A DNA stretch of 64,000 nt from Agrobacterium tumefaciens. Lineage in GTDB: Bacteria > Pseudomonadota > Alphaproteobacteria > Rhizobiales > Rhizobiaceae. Below, one piece after another: positions 1 through 8,510 of the stretch (position 1 is its first letter; each line of letters begins with the position of its first letter). Below the pieces are notes generated by a model. That model did not search any database. It was not told the origin of the DNA and saw nothing but the letters and a program-made list of their open reading frames with translations. The DNA lies in contig NZ_JXQV01000012.1 in assembly GCF_000834635.1 (NCBI RefSeq), forward strand, positions 339,292 through 403,291, read 5' to 3'. The translations under genes were made by a program, and so were the position numbers.

Positions 1-1299
1 ATTATCGCCCGAAGGCGCGATATCGAACACGCCATCGATGCGGATTTCGACGGGCGCTCGCCACGCGAAACGGCGCTGGTGGAGGTCTTTGGCGCGGTGC
101 AGGCCATTGATTACCTCTCCCGCAATCTCAAACGCTTCATGAAGCCTGAACGCCGCCATGTGCCGCCGACATTCCAGCTTGGCCGCGCCTATGTCGAGTA
201 TCAACCGCTGGGCGTTATCGGCATCCTGTCGCCGTGGAATTATCCGTTTCTGCTGGCCATCGTGCCACTCGCAACGGCGCTGGCTGCCGGAAACAGGGCA
301 ATGCTGAAACCTTCCGAACTCACGCCGCGCACCAGCCTTTTGATAAAGGAGATGCTGGCGAGAATCTTCCCGGAAGAAAAGGTCGCGGTCATACTGGGGG
401 ATGCGCAGACGGGCGCGGATTTCAGTGGGCTTGCCTTTGACCATCTGCTGTTTACCGGCAGCACGCAGGTCGGCCGCAGCGTGATGAAGGCTGCTAGCGA
501 AAACCTTGTGCCGGTGACGCTGGAGCTGGGTGGAAAAAGCCCCGCCATCATCGAAAAGGGCCATGTGACGGACGCGCATGCAGGCTCCATCGTGTTCGGA
601 AAGCTGACCAATGCGGGCCAAACCTGCGTCGCGCCGGATTATCTCTTCGTCCATGAGGATGATGTCTCTGCGTTTACAGATGTTTTTCAGCGGGCCGTGG
701 CAAAATCCTATCCGCAGGGGGTGATGAGCCGCGATTATGCGTCCGTCATCAACGAACGGCATTTTGCGCGGCTGAATGCCCTGCTGGATGATGCGCGGCA
801 AAAGGGTGCTCGGGTTGTTGAGGTCAGTAGCATTCCTGCGTCGTCGGCTGCCAACCGGACGCGTGTGCTGGCGCCGCATCTGGTGTTTGATGTCAGCGAC
901 GACATGATGGTGATGCGCGACGAGATTTTCGGGCCGATCCTGCCGGTACTCACCTATCGAGATATCGACGAGGTGATTGCCACCATCAATGCCAGACCAC
1001 GGCCTCTGGCACTTTACATGTTTGGTGACGCCAACGGCGAAGCCTGCCGCGCCGTGCTGGCGCGCACCACCTCGGGCAGTGCCGGCATCAACAACACCAT
1101 GCTGCATGTGGCGCAGGATGACCTGCCTTTCGGCGGCGTTGGGGCGAGCGGCATCGGCGCTTATCATGGCATCGAAGGCTTTCGGCGCATGAGCCACGCC
1201 AAGGGTATTTTCGTTCAAGGCAAATGGAGCCTGCCAAGCCTGTTGCGTGCGCCGTTCGGGCGTCTTACAGATTGGGCACTGGCCTTTTTATTGCGCTAA
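1..1299 (+). CDS. Coniferyl-aldehyde-type NAD(P) aldehyde dehydrogenase, 5' end missing
   Basis: This enzyme oxidises an aldehyde to the acid with NAD(P) in the cytoplasm. The reading frame is open from base 1 and the residues before the first GTG (79) fit the family, so the gene runs off the left edge and 79 is not its true start. Visible motifs are the cofactor-binding LFTGSTQVG, the general-base stretch [10 protein letters not shown] and the nucleophile loop NAGQTCVAP, with the catalytic Cys codon at 625-627. The C-terminal [17 protein letters not shown] is the usual ALDH end. The overall pattern resembles the coniferyl aldehyde dehydrogenase (CalB-like) branch, but ALDH substrates cannot be read reliably from sequence. 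Confidence 0.9.
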   Translation: MIARRRDIEHAIDADFDGRSPRETALVEVFGAVQAIDYLSRNLKRFMKPERRHVPPTFQLGRAYVEYQPLGVIGILSPWNYPFLLAIVPLATALAAGNRAMLKPSELTPRTSLLIKEMLARIFPEEKVAVILGDAQTGADFSGLAFDHLLFTGSTQVGRSVMKAASENLVPVTLELGGKSPAIIEKGHVTDAHAGSIVFGKLTNAGQTCVAPDYLFVHEDDVSAFTDVFQRAVAKSYPQGVMSRDYASVINERHFARLNALLDDARQKGARVVEVSSIPASSAANRTRVLAPHLVFDVSDDMMVMRDEIFGPILPVLTYRDIDEVIATINARPRPLALYMFGDANGEACRAVLARTTSGSAGINNTMLHVAQDDLPFGGVGASGIGAYHGIEGFRRMSHAKGIFVQGKWSLPSLLRAPFGRLTDWALAFLLR

Positions 1300-1384
1300 A
1301 GAAATATTTTGCATTGCAACATGGAACTGCCCGGATTGCTTCATAACGTCGCGTCCAGGGATACTTAGTCAGGGACGCACAAGC

Positions 1385-2224
1385 ATGACAATTGGTTGGA
1401 TCGAGGCGGCGATTCTCGGTTTCATTCAGGGACTCACGGAGTTCCTGCCCATCTCTTCCAGCGCCCATCTGCGCATTGCGGGCGAATTTCTGCCCTCCGG
1501 CACCGATCCGGGTGCAGCCTTTACGGCCATCATCCAGATTGGCACCGAACTGGCGGTTCTGGTTTATTTCTGGTCAGACATCATGCGCATTGCCAATGCC
1601 TGGCTGCGCCAGAACCTGCGGATCGGCGGCAGTTTCGACCCCGCAGATGTGCGGATGGGCTGGATGATCATCGTTGGTTCGGTGCCCATCGTGCTGCTAG
1701 GACTGGTGTTCAAGGATGCTATCGAGCACTCGCTGCGCAACCTCTATATCACCGCCGTCATGCTCATCGTCTTCGGCTTCATTCTCGGCTATGCCGACAG
1801 GATCGGCCAGAAGAAGTACCCGATCAAGAAGCTGATCTGGCGTGATGCCGTTCTGTTCGGTTTCGCGCAGGCCATGGCCCTCATTCCCGGTGTGTCCCGT
1901 TCCGGCGGCACCATTACCGCTGGTTTGTTTCTGGGTTATACGCGTGAAGCGGCTGCCCGCTATTCCTTTCTGCTGGCCATTCCCGCCGTCTTCGGCTCCG
2001 GTTTTTACCAGCTATTCAAGAGCATCGGGCAGGACAACCCTGTTGGCTGGGGGCCGACGGCGCTTGCGACCGTCATTTCCTTCTTCGTCGGTTATGCTGT
2101 CATCGTCTTCTTCCTGAAACTGGTGTCGACCAAGAGCTACATGCCATTCGTCTGGTATCGCGTGGGCCTAGGCGTCGTGCTTCTTGTGCTGCTGGGCACG
2201 GGCGCTATCAGCGCCACGGCGTAA
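1385..2224 (+). CDS. uppP: Undecaprenyl-diphosphatase UppP (BacA family)
   Basis: Recycles undecaprenyl pyrophosphate to the monophosphate carrier used for peptidoglycan and other envelope glycans; it is an integral inner-membrane enzyme. The 279-residue product has the family N-terminus [18 protein letters not shown], in which the Glu and the Ser-Ser-Ser-Ala-His are catalytic, and the second motif [14 protein letters not shown] around residue 175. Several hydrophobic helices follow. The ATG at 1385 fits the family start, with AGGGA about ten bases upstream; an earlier in-frame start would add unrelated residues overlapping the upstream dehydrogenase. It probably forms its own unit, ending in the hairpin at 2239. 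Its role connects to the polyprenyl-sugar cassette at 13-16.7 kb only by shared carrier lipid. Confidence 0.96.
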   Translation: MTIGWIEAAILGFIQGLTEFLPISSSAHLRIAGEFLPSGTDPGAAFTAIIQIGTELAVLVYFWSDIMRIANAWLRQNLRIGGSFDPADVRMGWMIIVGSVPIVLLGLVFKDAIEHSLRNLYITAVMLIVFGFILGYADRIGQKKYPIKKLIWRDAVLFGFAQAMALIPGVSRSGGTITAGLFLGYTREAAARYSFLLAIPAVFGSGFYQLFKSIGQDNPVGWGPTALATVISFFVGYAVIVFFLKLVSTKSYMPFVWYRVGLGVVLLVLLGTGAISATA

Positions 2225-2238
2225 TCTCGGTTTCGATA

Positions 2239-2273
2239 CGCCTGCCGGTGCAAACCGGCAGGCGACGATTTTT
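2239..2273 (+). terminator. Rho-independent terminator after uppP
   Basis: Ten-base-pair stem CGCCTGCCGG/CCGGCAGGCG with loop TGCAAA, followed a few bases later by a run of five T. It separates uppP from the ABC importer operon. Confidence 0.85.
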
Positions 2274-2395
2274 CTTGAAATCTTTTCCTCGGAATGATTT
2301 TTCATGACGGATGTGCAATAGAGCCGTTTATTGCGCGGCAAATTTCTTTTGCTTCTGTAAGTATCATCCGAAATCAGGACAGTCGGGACCCATTG

Positions 2396-3175
2396 ATGAG
2401 CATTGAAGGCGGTTACGCGCTTGATGTGGAAGATATCCACAAGAGCTTCGGTACCAATGAGGTTCTGAAAGGCATTTCGCTTAAAGCCCGCAAGGGTGAT
2501 GTTATCTCGATCATTGGTTCGTCCGGTTCCGGCAAGAGCACGTTTCTGCGCTGCATCAACTTTCTCGAAATGCCCGACCGTGGCCGCGTCACTGTCAATG
2601 GTGAAGAGGTCGCGGTCCGCATTGGCCGTGATGGCAAGGCCGTGCCGAAAAGCTGGCGGCAGGTGGAACGCTTGCGCACTGGGCTTGGCATGGTGTTTCA
2701 GAATTTCAATCTCTGGGCACACCGCACGGTGCTGGAAAACATCATCGAAGCGCCTGTGCATGTGATGGGCGTGAAGCGGCAGGATGCGATTGAGAAAGCC
2801 GAAGCGCTGCTCAACAAGGTCGGGCTTTACGACAAGCGGGATGTCTACCCCGCCTTTCTCTCCGGTGGCCAGCAACAGCGGGCCGCGATTGCGCGTGCGT
2901 TGTGCGTGGAACCTGCCGTGATGCTATTTGATGAACCGACCTCCGCGCTGGACCCGGAACTGGTGGGCGAGGTGCTGAAGGTGATCCGCGATCTGGCCGA
3001 AGAGGGCCGCACCATGCTTCTGGTCACGCATGAGATGCGCTTTGCCCGCGATGTCTCCAGCCACGTCATGTTCCTGCATCAGGGCCGCGTGGAAGAAGAG
3101 GGCGCGCCCGAGCAGGTCTTTGGCAACCCGACCAGCACGCGCACCAGAGATTTTACCGGCGCCATCGCCAATTGA
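2396..3175 (+). CDS. Polar amino acid ABC importer, ATPase subunit
   Basis: Energises an amino acid importer at the cytoplasmic face of the inner membrane. The 259-residue protein has Walker A GSSGSGKST, the Q-loop VFQNFNLW, the ABC signature LSGGQQQR, Walker B VMLFDEPTSALD and switch His in LVTHEM, in the order of the HisP/GlnQ group. I placed the start at ATG 2396 because MSIEGGYALDVEDIHKSFG matches the family N-terminus; an open frame extends 34 codons upstream but is not family-like. It leads an operon with a binding protein, two permeases and a homocysteine S-methyltransferase, which suggests a sulfur amino acid substrate (inference). Confidence 0.95.
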   Translation: MSIEGGYALDVEDIHKSFGTNEVLKGISLKARKGDVISIIGSSGSGKSTFLRCINFLEMPDRGRVTVNGEEVAVRIGRDGKAVPKSWRQVERLRTGLGMVFQNFNLWAHRTVLENIIEAPVHVMGVKRQDAIEKAEALLNKVGLYDKRDVYPAFLSGGQQQRAAIARALCVEPAVMLFDEPTSALDPELVGEVLKVIRDLAEEGRTMLLVTHEMRFARDVSSHVMFLHQGRVEEEGAPEQVFGNPTSTRTRDFTGAIAN

Positions 3176-3207
3176 TGTATTCGATATTCCAACAGGAGAA
3201 ATTTAAG

Positions 3208-3981
3208 ATGAAATTGTTCGCCACGCTCATCGCCGGATCGGCATTTGCGCTTTCTGCCTTCACGGCCAGCGCCGATGTGCGCTTCGGCATCATGAACGAA
3301 TCCTACCCGCCATTCTTCGCCAAGGATGCTTCCGGTAAGTGGCAGGGCTGGGAAATCGACCTCATGGACGCCGTTTGCGCGGAAATGAAGGAGAAATGCT
3401 CCATCGTTGAGCTCTCCTGGGATGGCCTTATTCCAGCACTTGAGGCCAAGAAGTTCGACGTCATCTGGTCTTCCATGTCCAACACGCAGGAACGCCAGAA
3501 GGTCATCACCTTCACCGACAAATATTACAACACGCCCAGCAAGCTGATCGGTGCCAAGGACGGCAAGCCGGGCGCGACCGCAGACGACGTGAAGGGCAAG
3601 ACCATCGGCATTCAGGTCTCGACCATCCAGTCCGCCTATTATGCCAAGTATTTCAAGGATGTGGCTGACGAAAAGACCTACCAGACGCTGGACGAAGCCT
3701 TCCAGGATCTGGCAGCCGGTCGTATCGATTACGTCTTCGGCGATTCCCTCGTTCTCGATGCCTTCGTGAAAAGCGATGCGGGCAAGGATTGCTGCGCGGA
3801 TGCTGGCAATGTGGCTGACGACAAGGAAATCCTGGGTCTGGGCGTTTCCGGCGGTCTCCGCAAGGACGATACCGAGCTGAAGCAGCAGCTGAATGCCGCT
3901 CTTGCTGCCGTTCGCGCAAGCGGCAAATATGACGAAATCACCAAGAAGTACTTCACCTTCGACATCTACGGCGCGAAGTAA
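3208..3981 (+). CDS. Periplasmic amino acid-binding protein of the importer
   Basis: Captures the substrate in the periplasm and delivers it to the two permeases. The 257-residue precursor starts with a Sec signal peptide (MKLFATLIAGSAFALSAFTASA, cleavage likely after the last Ala), then a family 3 solute-binding fold with MNESYPPFF near the N-terminus, the GWEIDLMDAV motif and the hinge GKTIGIQVST. ATG 3208 is chosen because AGGAG lies at 3194-3198. A Cys-Cys pair (KDCCAD) in the second lobe is slightly unusual. The residues contacting the ligand cannot be assigned specificity by eye; the methyltransferase at the end of the operon points to S-methylmethionine or a relative. Confidence 0.93.
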   Translation: MKLFATLIAGSAFALSAFTASADVRFGIMNESYPPFFAKDASGKWQGWEIDLMDAVCAEMKEKCSIVELSWDGLIPALEAKKFDVIWSSMSNTQERQKVITFTDKYYNTPSKLIGAKDGKPGATADDVKGKTIGIQVSTIQSAYYAKYFKDVADEKTYQTLDEAFQDLAAGRIDYVFGDSLVLDAFVKSDAGKDCCADAGNVADDKEILGLGVSGGLRKDDTELKQQLNAALAAVRASGKYDEITKKYFTFDIYGAK

Positions 3982-3998
3982 GCTGATCGGTCGAGTTG

Positions 3999-4721
3999 AT
4001 GGCAAGCATTGAAACCATGGTTCAACTTCTGTCGCCCTATCCTCCGGGATGGGGTGGCACGCTGTTGAAGGGTGCCGTTTCCACGCTTGCCATTTCCGCC
4101 GGTGCCTATCTCATCGGCATCATCATCGGGATGGCCGGTGCGCTGGGCAAGCTTTCCGGCAACAGACCGCTGGGCATGGTGCTCAGCTTCTACACGACGA
4201 TGATCCGGGCCGTGCCGGAGCTCATCCTGATTGTCGGGCTCTATTATGCCGGAACCGATGGCCTGAATCGGCTGCTGCAATGGGCCGGAATGCCGCCGCT
4301 TGAAATCAACGGTTTCGCCGCCGCCATCGCCGTTCTGGGCTTTGTGCAGGGTGCCTATATGACTGAGGTTCTGCGTGGTGCAATCCTTGCCATTCCAGCG
4401 GGACAGATCGAGGCGGCGCGTGCCTTCGGCATGTCGCCCTTTCTGCGCTTCCGCCGTGTCGTGGTGCCCGCACTGGTGCCGAATGCCCTGCCGGGATTGT
4501 CCAATCTTTGGCTGGCGGTGACGAAAGACAGCGCGCTGGTGGCCGTTGTCGGTTATCAGGAACTGGCGCTGGCGACGCGGCTCGCGGGTGCCAGCACCAA
4601 GCAATATTTCCTTTTCTTCGCAGCGGCAGCGCTCATGTATCTGGCGATCACGCTGGTTTCCAACCTCGTCTTTTCTTTGATCGAGCGCCGGGTGCGGCGC
4701 GGCCAACCGGCGTTGGCCTGA
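3999..4721 (+). CDS. Polar amino acid ABC importer, permease subunit 1
   Basis: One half of the membrane channel. The 240-residue protein has about five hydrophobic helices and the EAA loop GQIEAARAFGMSPFLRFRRVVVP, which contacts the ATPase. The ATG at 3999 follows an overlapping TTG; a later ATG at 4017 is also possible because there is no strong ribosome binding site. The gene starts 17 bases after the binding-protein stop and ends 6 bases before permease 2, so it is certainly co-transcribed. Confidence 0.92.
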   Translation: MASIETMVQLLSPYPPGWGGTLLKGAVSTLAISAGAYLIGIIIGMAGALGKLSGNRPLGMVLSFYTTMIRAVPELILIVGLYYAGTDGLNRLLQWAGMPPLEINGFAAAIAVLGFVQGAYMTEVLRGAILAIPAGQIEAARAFGMSPFLRFRRVVVPALVPNALPGLSNLWLAVTKDSALVAVVGYQELALATRLAGASTKQYFLFFAAAALMYLAITLVSNLVFSLIERRVRRGQPALA

Positions 4722-4727
4722 GGAGAC

Positions 4728-5420
4728 ATGATGGAATTCTCCTGGATCGAGAAATACTGGCCGCTGCTGCTTTCCGGCGCTTACCAGACCGTGGCGCTGC
4801 TGGTCATTTCCGTCAGCATCGGTTTCATCCTCGCCATCGGGCTGGCGTTTGCGCAGGTCAGCGGTGGCAGGCTGACGCGGATGCTGGCACGCGGCTATTG
4901 CACCTTCTTTCGCGGCACGCCGCTGCTCATCCAACTCTGGCTGCTCTATTATGGCGTCGGCTCGCTGCTGCCGATGATACCCGGCTTGCGGCAAAGCTTC
5001 ATGTGGCCGGTTCTGCGCGAAGGCTTCTTCTTCGCCGCCGTGAGCTTTACCCTGAACTATGCGGCCTATGAGGCCGAGGTGTTGCGCGGCGCGCTATTGG
5101 CCGTGCCGAAGGGTGAGCTGGAGGCGGGCAGGGCGTTCGGCATGGGTCGTTTCACGCTCATCCGCCGCATCTGGCTACCCCGTGCCATCCGCATCGCCTT
5201 GCCGACCATTGCGGGCGAAGTGGTGATGCAGTTGAAAGCCACGCCGCTTGCCTTCACCGTTACCGTCATGGATCTCTACGCCGTGGCTTACAAGGTCCGG
5301 CAGGATACGCTGCTGGTCTATGAGCCGCTGTTGGTCGTCACCGTTTTCTATCTCATCCTCACCGCCATCATCGTGCGCTGTTTCGGCTTTGTCGAAGCGC
5401 AGGTGCCGCAGCGGCGATAA
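4728..5420 (+). CDS. Polar amino acid ABC importer, permease subunit 2
   Basis: Second half of the channel (HisM/GlnP type), 230 residues with several membrane helices. It carries the EAA loop GELEAGRAFGMGRFTLIRRIWLP and the FRGTPLLIQLWLLYYG motif typical of HisQ/HisM-type permeases. Two ATGs in tandem (4728 and 4731) follow AGGAG at 4721-4725; spacing favours the second, but the difference is one residue. The next gene begins 19 bases downstream. Confidence 0.93.
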   Translation: MMEFSWIEKYWPLLLSGAYQTVALLVISVSIGFILAIGLAFAQVSGGRLTRMLARGYCTFFRGTPLLIQLWLLYYGVGSLLPMIPGLRQSFMWPVLREGFFFAAVSFTLNYAAYEAEVLRGALLAVPKGELEAGRAFGMGRFTLIRRIWLPRAIRIALPTIAGEVVMQLKATPLAFTVTVMDLYAVAYKVRQDTLLVYEPLLVVTVFYLILTAIIVRCFGFVEAQVPQRR

Positions 5421-5439
5421 TAATCCAAGGAGTTTTCAC

Positions 5440-6348
5440 ATGGGCGATATCCGTATTCTCGACGGCGGCATGAGCCGCGAATTGCAACGGCTGGGCGCGC
5501 AGCTGAAACAGCCGGAATGGTCGGCCCTGGCGCTGATCGACACGCCCGATATCGTGCGTCAGGTGCATGCGGAGTTTATCGAGGCCGGTGCCGATGTCGT
5601 CACCACCAATTCCTACGCGCTGGTGCCGTTTCACATTGGTGAAGAGCGCTTCCAGAAAGAAGGCGCATCGCTGATTGCGCTGTCCGGCAAGCTTGCCCGC
5701 GAAGCAGCGGATGCGTCGGGCCGCAAGGTCACCGTCGCCGGTGGACTGCCGCCGATCTTCGGCTCCTACGAACCGCAGAATTTCGACGCATCCCGCGTGC
5801 AGGATTACCTCAAGGTTCTCGTCGAAAACCTCGCTCCCCATGTCGATGTGTGGCTGGGTGAAACGCTGAGCCTTATTGCTGAAGGTGATGCGGTGCGCGA
5901 AGCCGTGGCTGAGACGGCCAAGCCATTCTGGGTTTCCTTCACTCTGAACGACGATGCCGCACAGGTGGACGGAAACGAACCGCAGCTTCGCTCTGGCGAA
6001 ACGGTGCGGGCGGCAGCCGAATGGGCCGCAGGCTCAGGCGCTGCGGCGCTGCTGTTCAATTGCAGCAAGCCGGAAGTCATGAAAGCCGCTGTGGAAACTG
6101 CCGCATCCGTCTTCAAGGACAAGGGCGTCTCCATCGAAATCGGCGTCTACGCCAATGCTTTCGAAGGCGAACAGGGCGACGCCGCCGCCAATGAAGGCTT
6201 GCACGAAACCCGCGCCGACCTGACCGACGACGCCTATTCCCGCTTCGCCTGCACCTGGGCAGAAGCCGGCGCCACCATGATCGGCGGCTGCTGCGGAATT
6301 GGCGCTGCCCATATTCACACGGTTGCGGGTGCTCTTCGGGCGCGGTGA
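5440..6348 (+). CDS. Homocysteine S-methyltransferase family protein (MmuM-like)
   Basis: Members transfer a methyl group to homocysteine, commonly from S-methylmethionine, to make methionine; they are zinc enzymes of the cytosol. The 302-residue protein opens with ILDGGMSRELQRLG, has TTNSYALVP, and shows the three zinc-ligand cysteines: one in LLFNCSKPE and the pair in MIGGCCGIGAAHI near the C-terminus. ATG 5440 follows AAGGAG at 5427-5432. An upstream in-frame extension overlapping the permease is rejected. It is the last gene of an amino acid ABC importer operon, so import and use of the methyl donor are probably coupled, as in the mmuPM pair of enterobacteria where MmuP is a different transporter type. 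Confidence 0.92.
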   Translation: MGDIRILDGGMSRELQRLGAQLKQPEWSALALIDTPDIVRQVHAEFIEAGADVVTTNSYALVPFHIGEERFQKEGASLIALSGKLAREAADASGRKVTVAGGLPPIFGSYEPQNFDASRVQDYLKVLVENLAPHVDVWLGETLSLIAEGDAVREAVAETAKPFWVSFTLNDDAAQVDGNEPQLRSGETVRAAAEWAAGSGAAALLFNCSKPEVMKAAVETAASVFKDKGVSIEIGVYANAFEGEQGDAAANEGLHETRADLTDDAYSRFACTWAEAGATMIGGCCGIGAAHIHTVAGALRAR

Positions 6349-6358
6349 ATTGATAGGG

Positions 6359-6388
6359 CGCTGCTTGAGATGGTTTTTCTCACGCAGC
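6359..6388. terminator. Shared hairpin between convergent genes
   Basis: Imperfect stem CGCTGC-TTGAGA / TCTCA-CGCAGCG lies between the methyltransferase stop and overlaps the last codons of the minus-strand antitoxin gene. It has no clean T-run outside the stem, so termination efficiency is uncertain. Confidence 0.45.
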
Positions 6389-6661
6389 GTCCAAGACCCG
6401 CATTTCAACATGAAGGCCAGCTGCCGCTACCATATTGACCAACGTATCAAGCCCGAACAGGTTGATCTTTCCGCGCAACAGGTCAGATATACGGGGTTGG
6501 GTAACGCCAAGTGTGCGTGCCGCTTCACTTTGTGTCCATCCCTTGGCCTTGATGTGCCGCTCAAGTGCCATCATCAGTGTCGAGCGCAGCTTCATGTTTT
6601 CCGCTTCGGCGGTCGTGTCTTCTATGGCATCCCAAATGCTCTCGAAAGGTGCGTTGCTCAT
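6380..6661 (-). CDS. HigA-like XRE antitoxin
   Basis: A 93-residue protein with a helix-turn-helix of the Cro/C1 (XRE) type: GWTQSEAARTLGVTQPRISDLLRGK at residues about 40-65. The downstream FGLDTLVNMVAAAGLHVEM is characteristic of the antitoxins paired with phage Gp49-like RelE-fold toxins. The start at 6661 overlaps the toxin stop by four bases (ATGA), so the two are translationally coupled. It probably neutralises the toxin and represses the shared promoter through the palindrome at 6995-7014. The toxin-first order is that of higBA loci. Confidence 0.88.
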   Translation of the reverse strand: MSNAPFESIWDAIEDTTAEAENMKLRSTLMMALERHIKAKGWTQSEAARTLGVTQPRISDLLRGKINLFGLDTLVNMVAAAGLHVEMRVLDAA

Positions 6662-6987
6662 TGGCCTAATTCCTTCACCAGATCGCTGTAGCGTTTCGTC
6701 GCAAGATCTATATCTGCCTTGCTGGTCTTTTGAGTCTTCTTTTGAAAGCAATGCAGGACGTAGATCGCGTCGCTGAATTTGGCGACGTAGATCACCCGAA
6801 ACGCACCGCTTTCATCCCTGATCCGTATTTCCTGAACACCCTTTCCGATGGTCGCCATTGGTTTCCAATCGGCAGGCATCTGCTCATGCTGGACCTTGTC
6901 CAACTGATAGCCAGCTTCGCGGCGCGCCGTTTCGGGAAACGAACGTAGATCACCCAGAGCACTGCCACGAAACCTGATCGTCTTCAT
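6658..6987 (-). CDS. HigB-like toxin (phage Gp49-like, RelE fold)
   Basis: A 109-residue basic protein starting MKTIRFRGSALGDLRSFP, with EIRIRDESGAFRVIYVA and the C-terminal LHCFQKKTQKTSKADIDLA, the signature of the Gp49/HigB group of ribosome-dependent mRNA interferases. Arg and Lys residues in the central strand region and the conserved F-x-K-K-T motif are intact, so it is probably functional. ATG 6987 is chosen because the residues upstream in the open frame are not family-like and it sits just after a promoter-like TATAAT on the minus strand. It is transcribed with the antitoxin. Confidence 0.88.
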   Translation of the reverse strand: MKTIRFRGSALGDLRSFPETARREAGYQLDKVQHEQMPADWKPMATIGKGVQEIRIRDESGAFRVIYVAKFSDAIYVLHCFQKKTQKTSKADIDLATKRYSDLVKELGQ

Positions 6988-6994
6988 ATCATGA

Positions 6995-7014
6995 TTATAC
7001 AAAAAATTATATAA
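6995..7014. promoter_or_regulatory. AT-rich palindrome at the toxin-antitoxin promoter
   Basis: Arms TTATA (6995-6999) and TATAA (7010-7014) flank an A-rich centre, with TATAAT-like -10 sequences on the minus strand 8-25 bases ahead of the toxin ATG. This is where an XRE antitoxin would be expected to bind for autoregulation; binding is inferred. Confidence 0.5.
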
Positions 7015-7046
7015 ATTTGGCAAGCATGTTCGGTAGATGTCGTTTT

Positions 7047-7069
7047 CGGTCGCGTTACGGACGCGACCG
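7047..7069 (-). terminator. Hairpin downstream of mgtE
   Basis: Perfect eight-base-pair stem CGGTCGCG/CGCGACCG with a seven-base loop, 18 bases past the mgtE stop. There is no T-run, so it may stabilise the mRNA or support factor-dependent termination rather than act alone. Confidence 0.45.
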
Positions 7070-7086
7070 GAGGACTTGAGTGTCAC

Positions 7087-8460
7087 CTAAAGCAAAGTCC
7101 CACTCAAGATCAGCAGTGCCACCGAAAAGTAGATCACCAGACCGGTGACATCCACCAGCGTTGCCACAAAGGGTGCAGAGGCTGAGGCGGGGTCCAACCG
7201 CATGCGTTGTAGCAGGAAGGGCAGCATGGAGCCGGTGATCGAGCCGAAGGTGACGATGCCAACCAGCGCGCTGAAGACGGTGAAGCCAACCAGCAGCCAA
7301 TGTTCGCCGTAATCATAAAAGCCAGCCTGTTGCCACACCGTCAGCCGCAGGAAGCCGATGGCGCCGAGGATTGCGCCGAGCGTCAGGCCCGTTGGTAATT
7401 CACGCAGCAACACCCGCCACCAGTCGGACAGTTTGAGTTCGCCCAGCGCCAGCGCCCGGATGATGAGCGATGTGGCCTGCGACCCGGAATTGCCGCCTGA
7501 GGACATGATGAGCGGTATGAAGAGCGTTAGCACCACGGCCTTTTCCAGCTCTCCCTCAAAATGCTGCATGGCGCTGGCCGTCAGCATTTCACCGAGGAAC
7601 AAGGCGGAAAGCCAGCCGGCGCGTTTGCGGATCATGTCGAGAAAGCCCATCGTCATATAGGGCTTGCCGAGAGCCTCCATGCCGCCGAATTTATGCGCAT
7701 CTTCGGTGGTGTCGGCAATCATCGTGTCGATCACGTCATCCACCGTGACGATGCCGAGAATGTGGTCGTGCTCATCGACAACGGGAATGGCCAGAAGGTC
7801 ATGCTTGCGGATGAGGCGGGCGACATCCTCCTGCGACATCAGCGGGTCGGCATAGGTGATGCCTTCCTTGGATGCGACGGTGAGGATGGAGGCAAAGGGT
7901 TCGCCGGTCACGAGGCGGCGCAGGGTGACGACATTGGCAAGGGTGCCATTTTCGGCCAGCACATAGATGGCGTAAACCGTTTCGCGGGACCGCTCGACGA
8001 TGCGGATATGCGCAAGGGTTTTTTCCACCGTCCAGCGGTCGGGCACGCTGACGAACTCCGTCGTCATCATGGAGCCAGCCGTGCGGGGCGGATAGGTCAT
8101 CAGGTGCTGGATGGCGGTGGCGGTTGCGCGGTCCAGCCGGGCAAACAGCTTTGCGCGTGGCTCGTCGTCCATATCAGCCATCACATCTGCCACGCGGTCA
8201 TCCGACATCAGATTGACGAGGGGAACAGCCCGATCCAGCGGGATGAGCGCAAGGATTTCGGCGGCCCGGTGAAGTTCGGGACGATCCAGAACGGCAACGG
8301 CCTTTGCCTGTGGCATTTTCAGCAGAGCGTCGACGGCGTCGTCCAAGTCAAGCGTGTTGAGGTGGTCGACCCGTTCTGCAATTGTGGTTGGGCCAATGCT
8401 GCCGGCGCGCAGAATGCGTGCAGCTTTGCTGGCTCTCTGGGAGAGGTTTTGAAAGTTCAT
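7087..8460 (-). CDS. mgtE: Magnesium transporter MgtE
   Basis: Mg2+-gated magnesium channel of the inner membrane. The 457-residue protein has the standard order: an N-terminal helical superhelix domain with repeats (about 35-130), two CBS domains (about 135-255, including LLAIPVVDEHDHILGIVTVDDVID), a connecting helix, then five membrane helices starting RAGWLSALFLGEMLTASAM. The signature SSGGNSGSQATSLIIRALALGE and the C-terminal PFVATLVDVTGLVIYF are present; the Asp in that last helix lines the ion pore in known structures. Translation starts at 8460, and the ribosome binding site lies inside the hairpin annotated at 8465-8510. Confidence 0.96.
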   Translation of the reverse strand: MNFQNLSQRASKAARILRAGSIGPTTIAERVDHLNTLDLDDAVDALLKMPQAKAVAVLDRPELHRAAEILALIPLDRAVPLVNLMSDDRVADVMADMDDEPRAKLFARLDRATATAIQHLMTYPPRTAGSMMTTEFVSVPDRWTVEKTLAHIRIVERSRETVYAIYVLAENGTLANVVTLRRLVTGEPFASILTVASKEGITYADPLMSQEDVARLIRKHDLLAIPVVDEHDHILGIVTVDDVIDTMIADTTEDAHKFGGMEALGKPYMTMGFLDMIRKRAGWLSALFLGEMLTASAMQHFEGELEKAVVLTLFIPLIMSSGGNSGSQATSLIIRALALGELKLSDWWRVLLRELPTGLTLGAILGAIGFLRLTVWQQAGFYDYGEHWLLVGFTVFSALVGIVTFGSITGSMLPFLLQRMRLDPASASAPFVATLVDVTGLVIYFSVALLILSGTLL

Positions 8461-8464
8461 GATT

Positions 8465-8510
8465 GCTCACCTTCCAGTCGATCCGCCGATCACGGCGGAA
8501 CGTGGTGAGC
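8465..8510 (-). promoter_or_regulatory. Two-stem RNA leader sequestering the mgtE ribosome binding site
   Basis: On the minus strand the leader reads outer arm GCTCACC, a few bases, inner hairpin TCCGCCG-TGAT-CGGCGGA, a ten-base linker containing GGAA, then GGTGAGC. The outer arms are perfectly complementary, and the 3' arm GGTGAGC is the core of the Shine-Dalgarno element, eight bases from the mgtE ATG. The fold would hide the ribosome binding site. I see no resemblance to the M-box. The rest of 8461-8749 holds only a short GCCC/GGGC hairpin near 8650 and no gene. Confidence 0.6.

Noticed and set aside
2168..2875. A 235-codon minus-strand open frame
   Set aside because: Spans the uppP end, its terminator and the ABC ATPase gene; no motif and no ribosome binding site.
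3966..4994. A 342-codon minus-strand open frame
   Set aside because: It lies antisense to two clear ABC permease genes, is full of Gln/Arg/His runs with no family motif, and results from GC-biased third positions.
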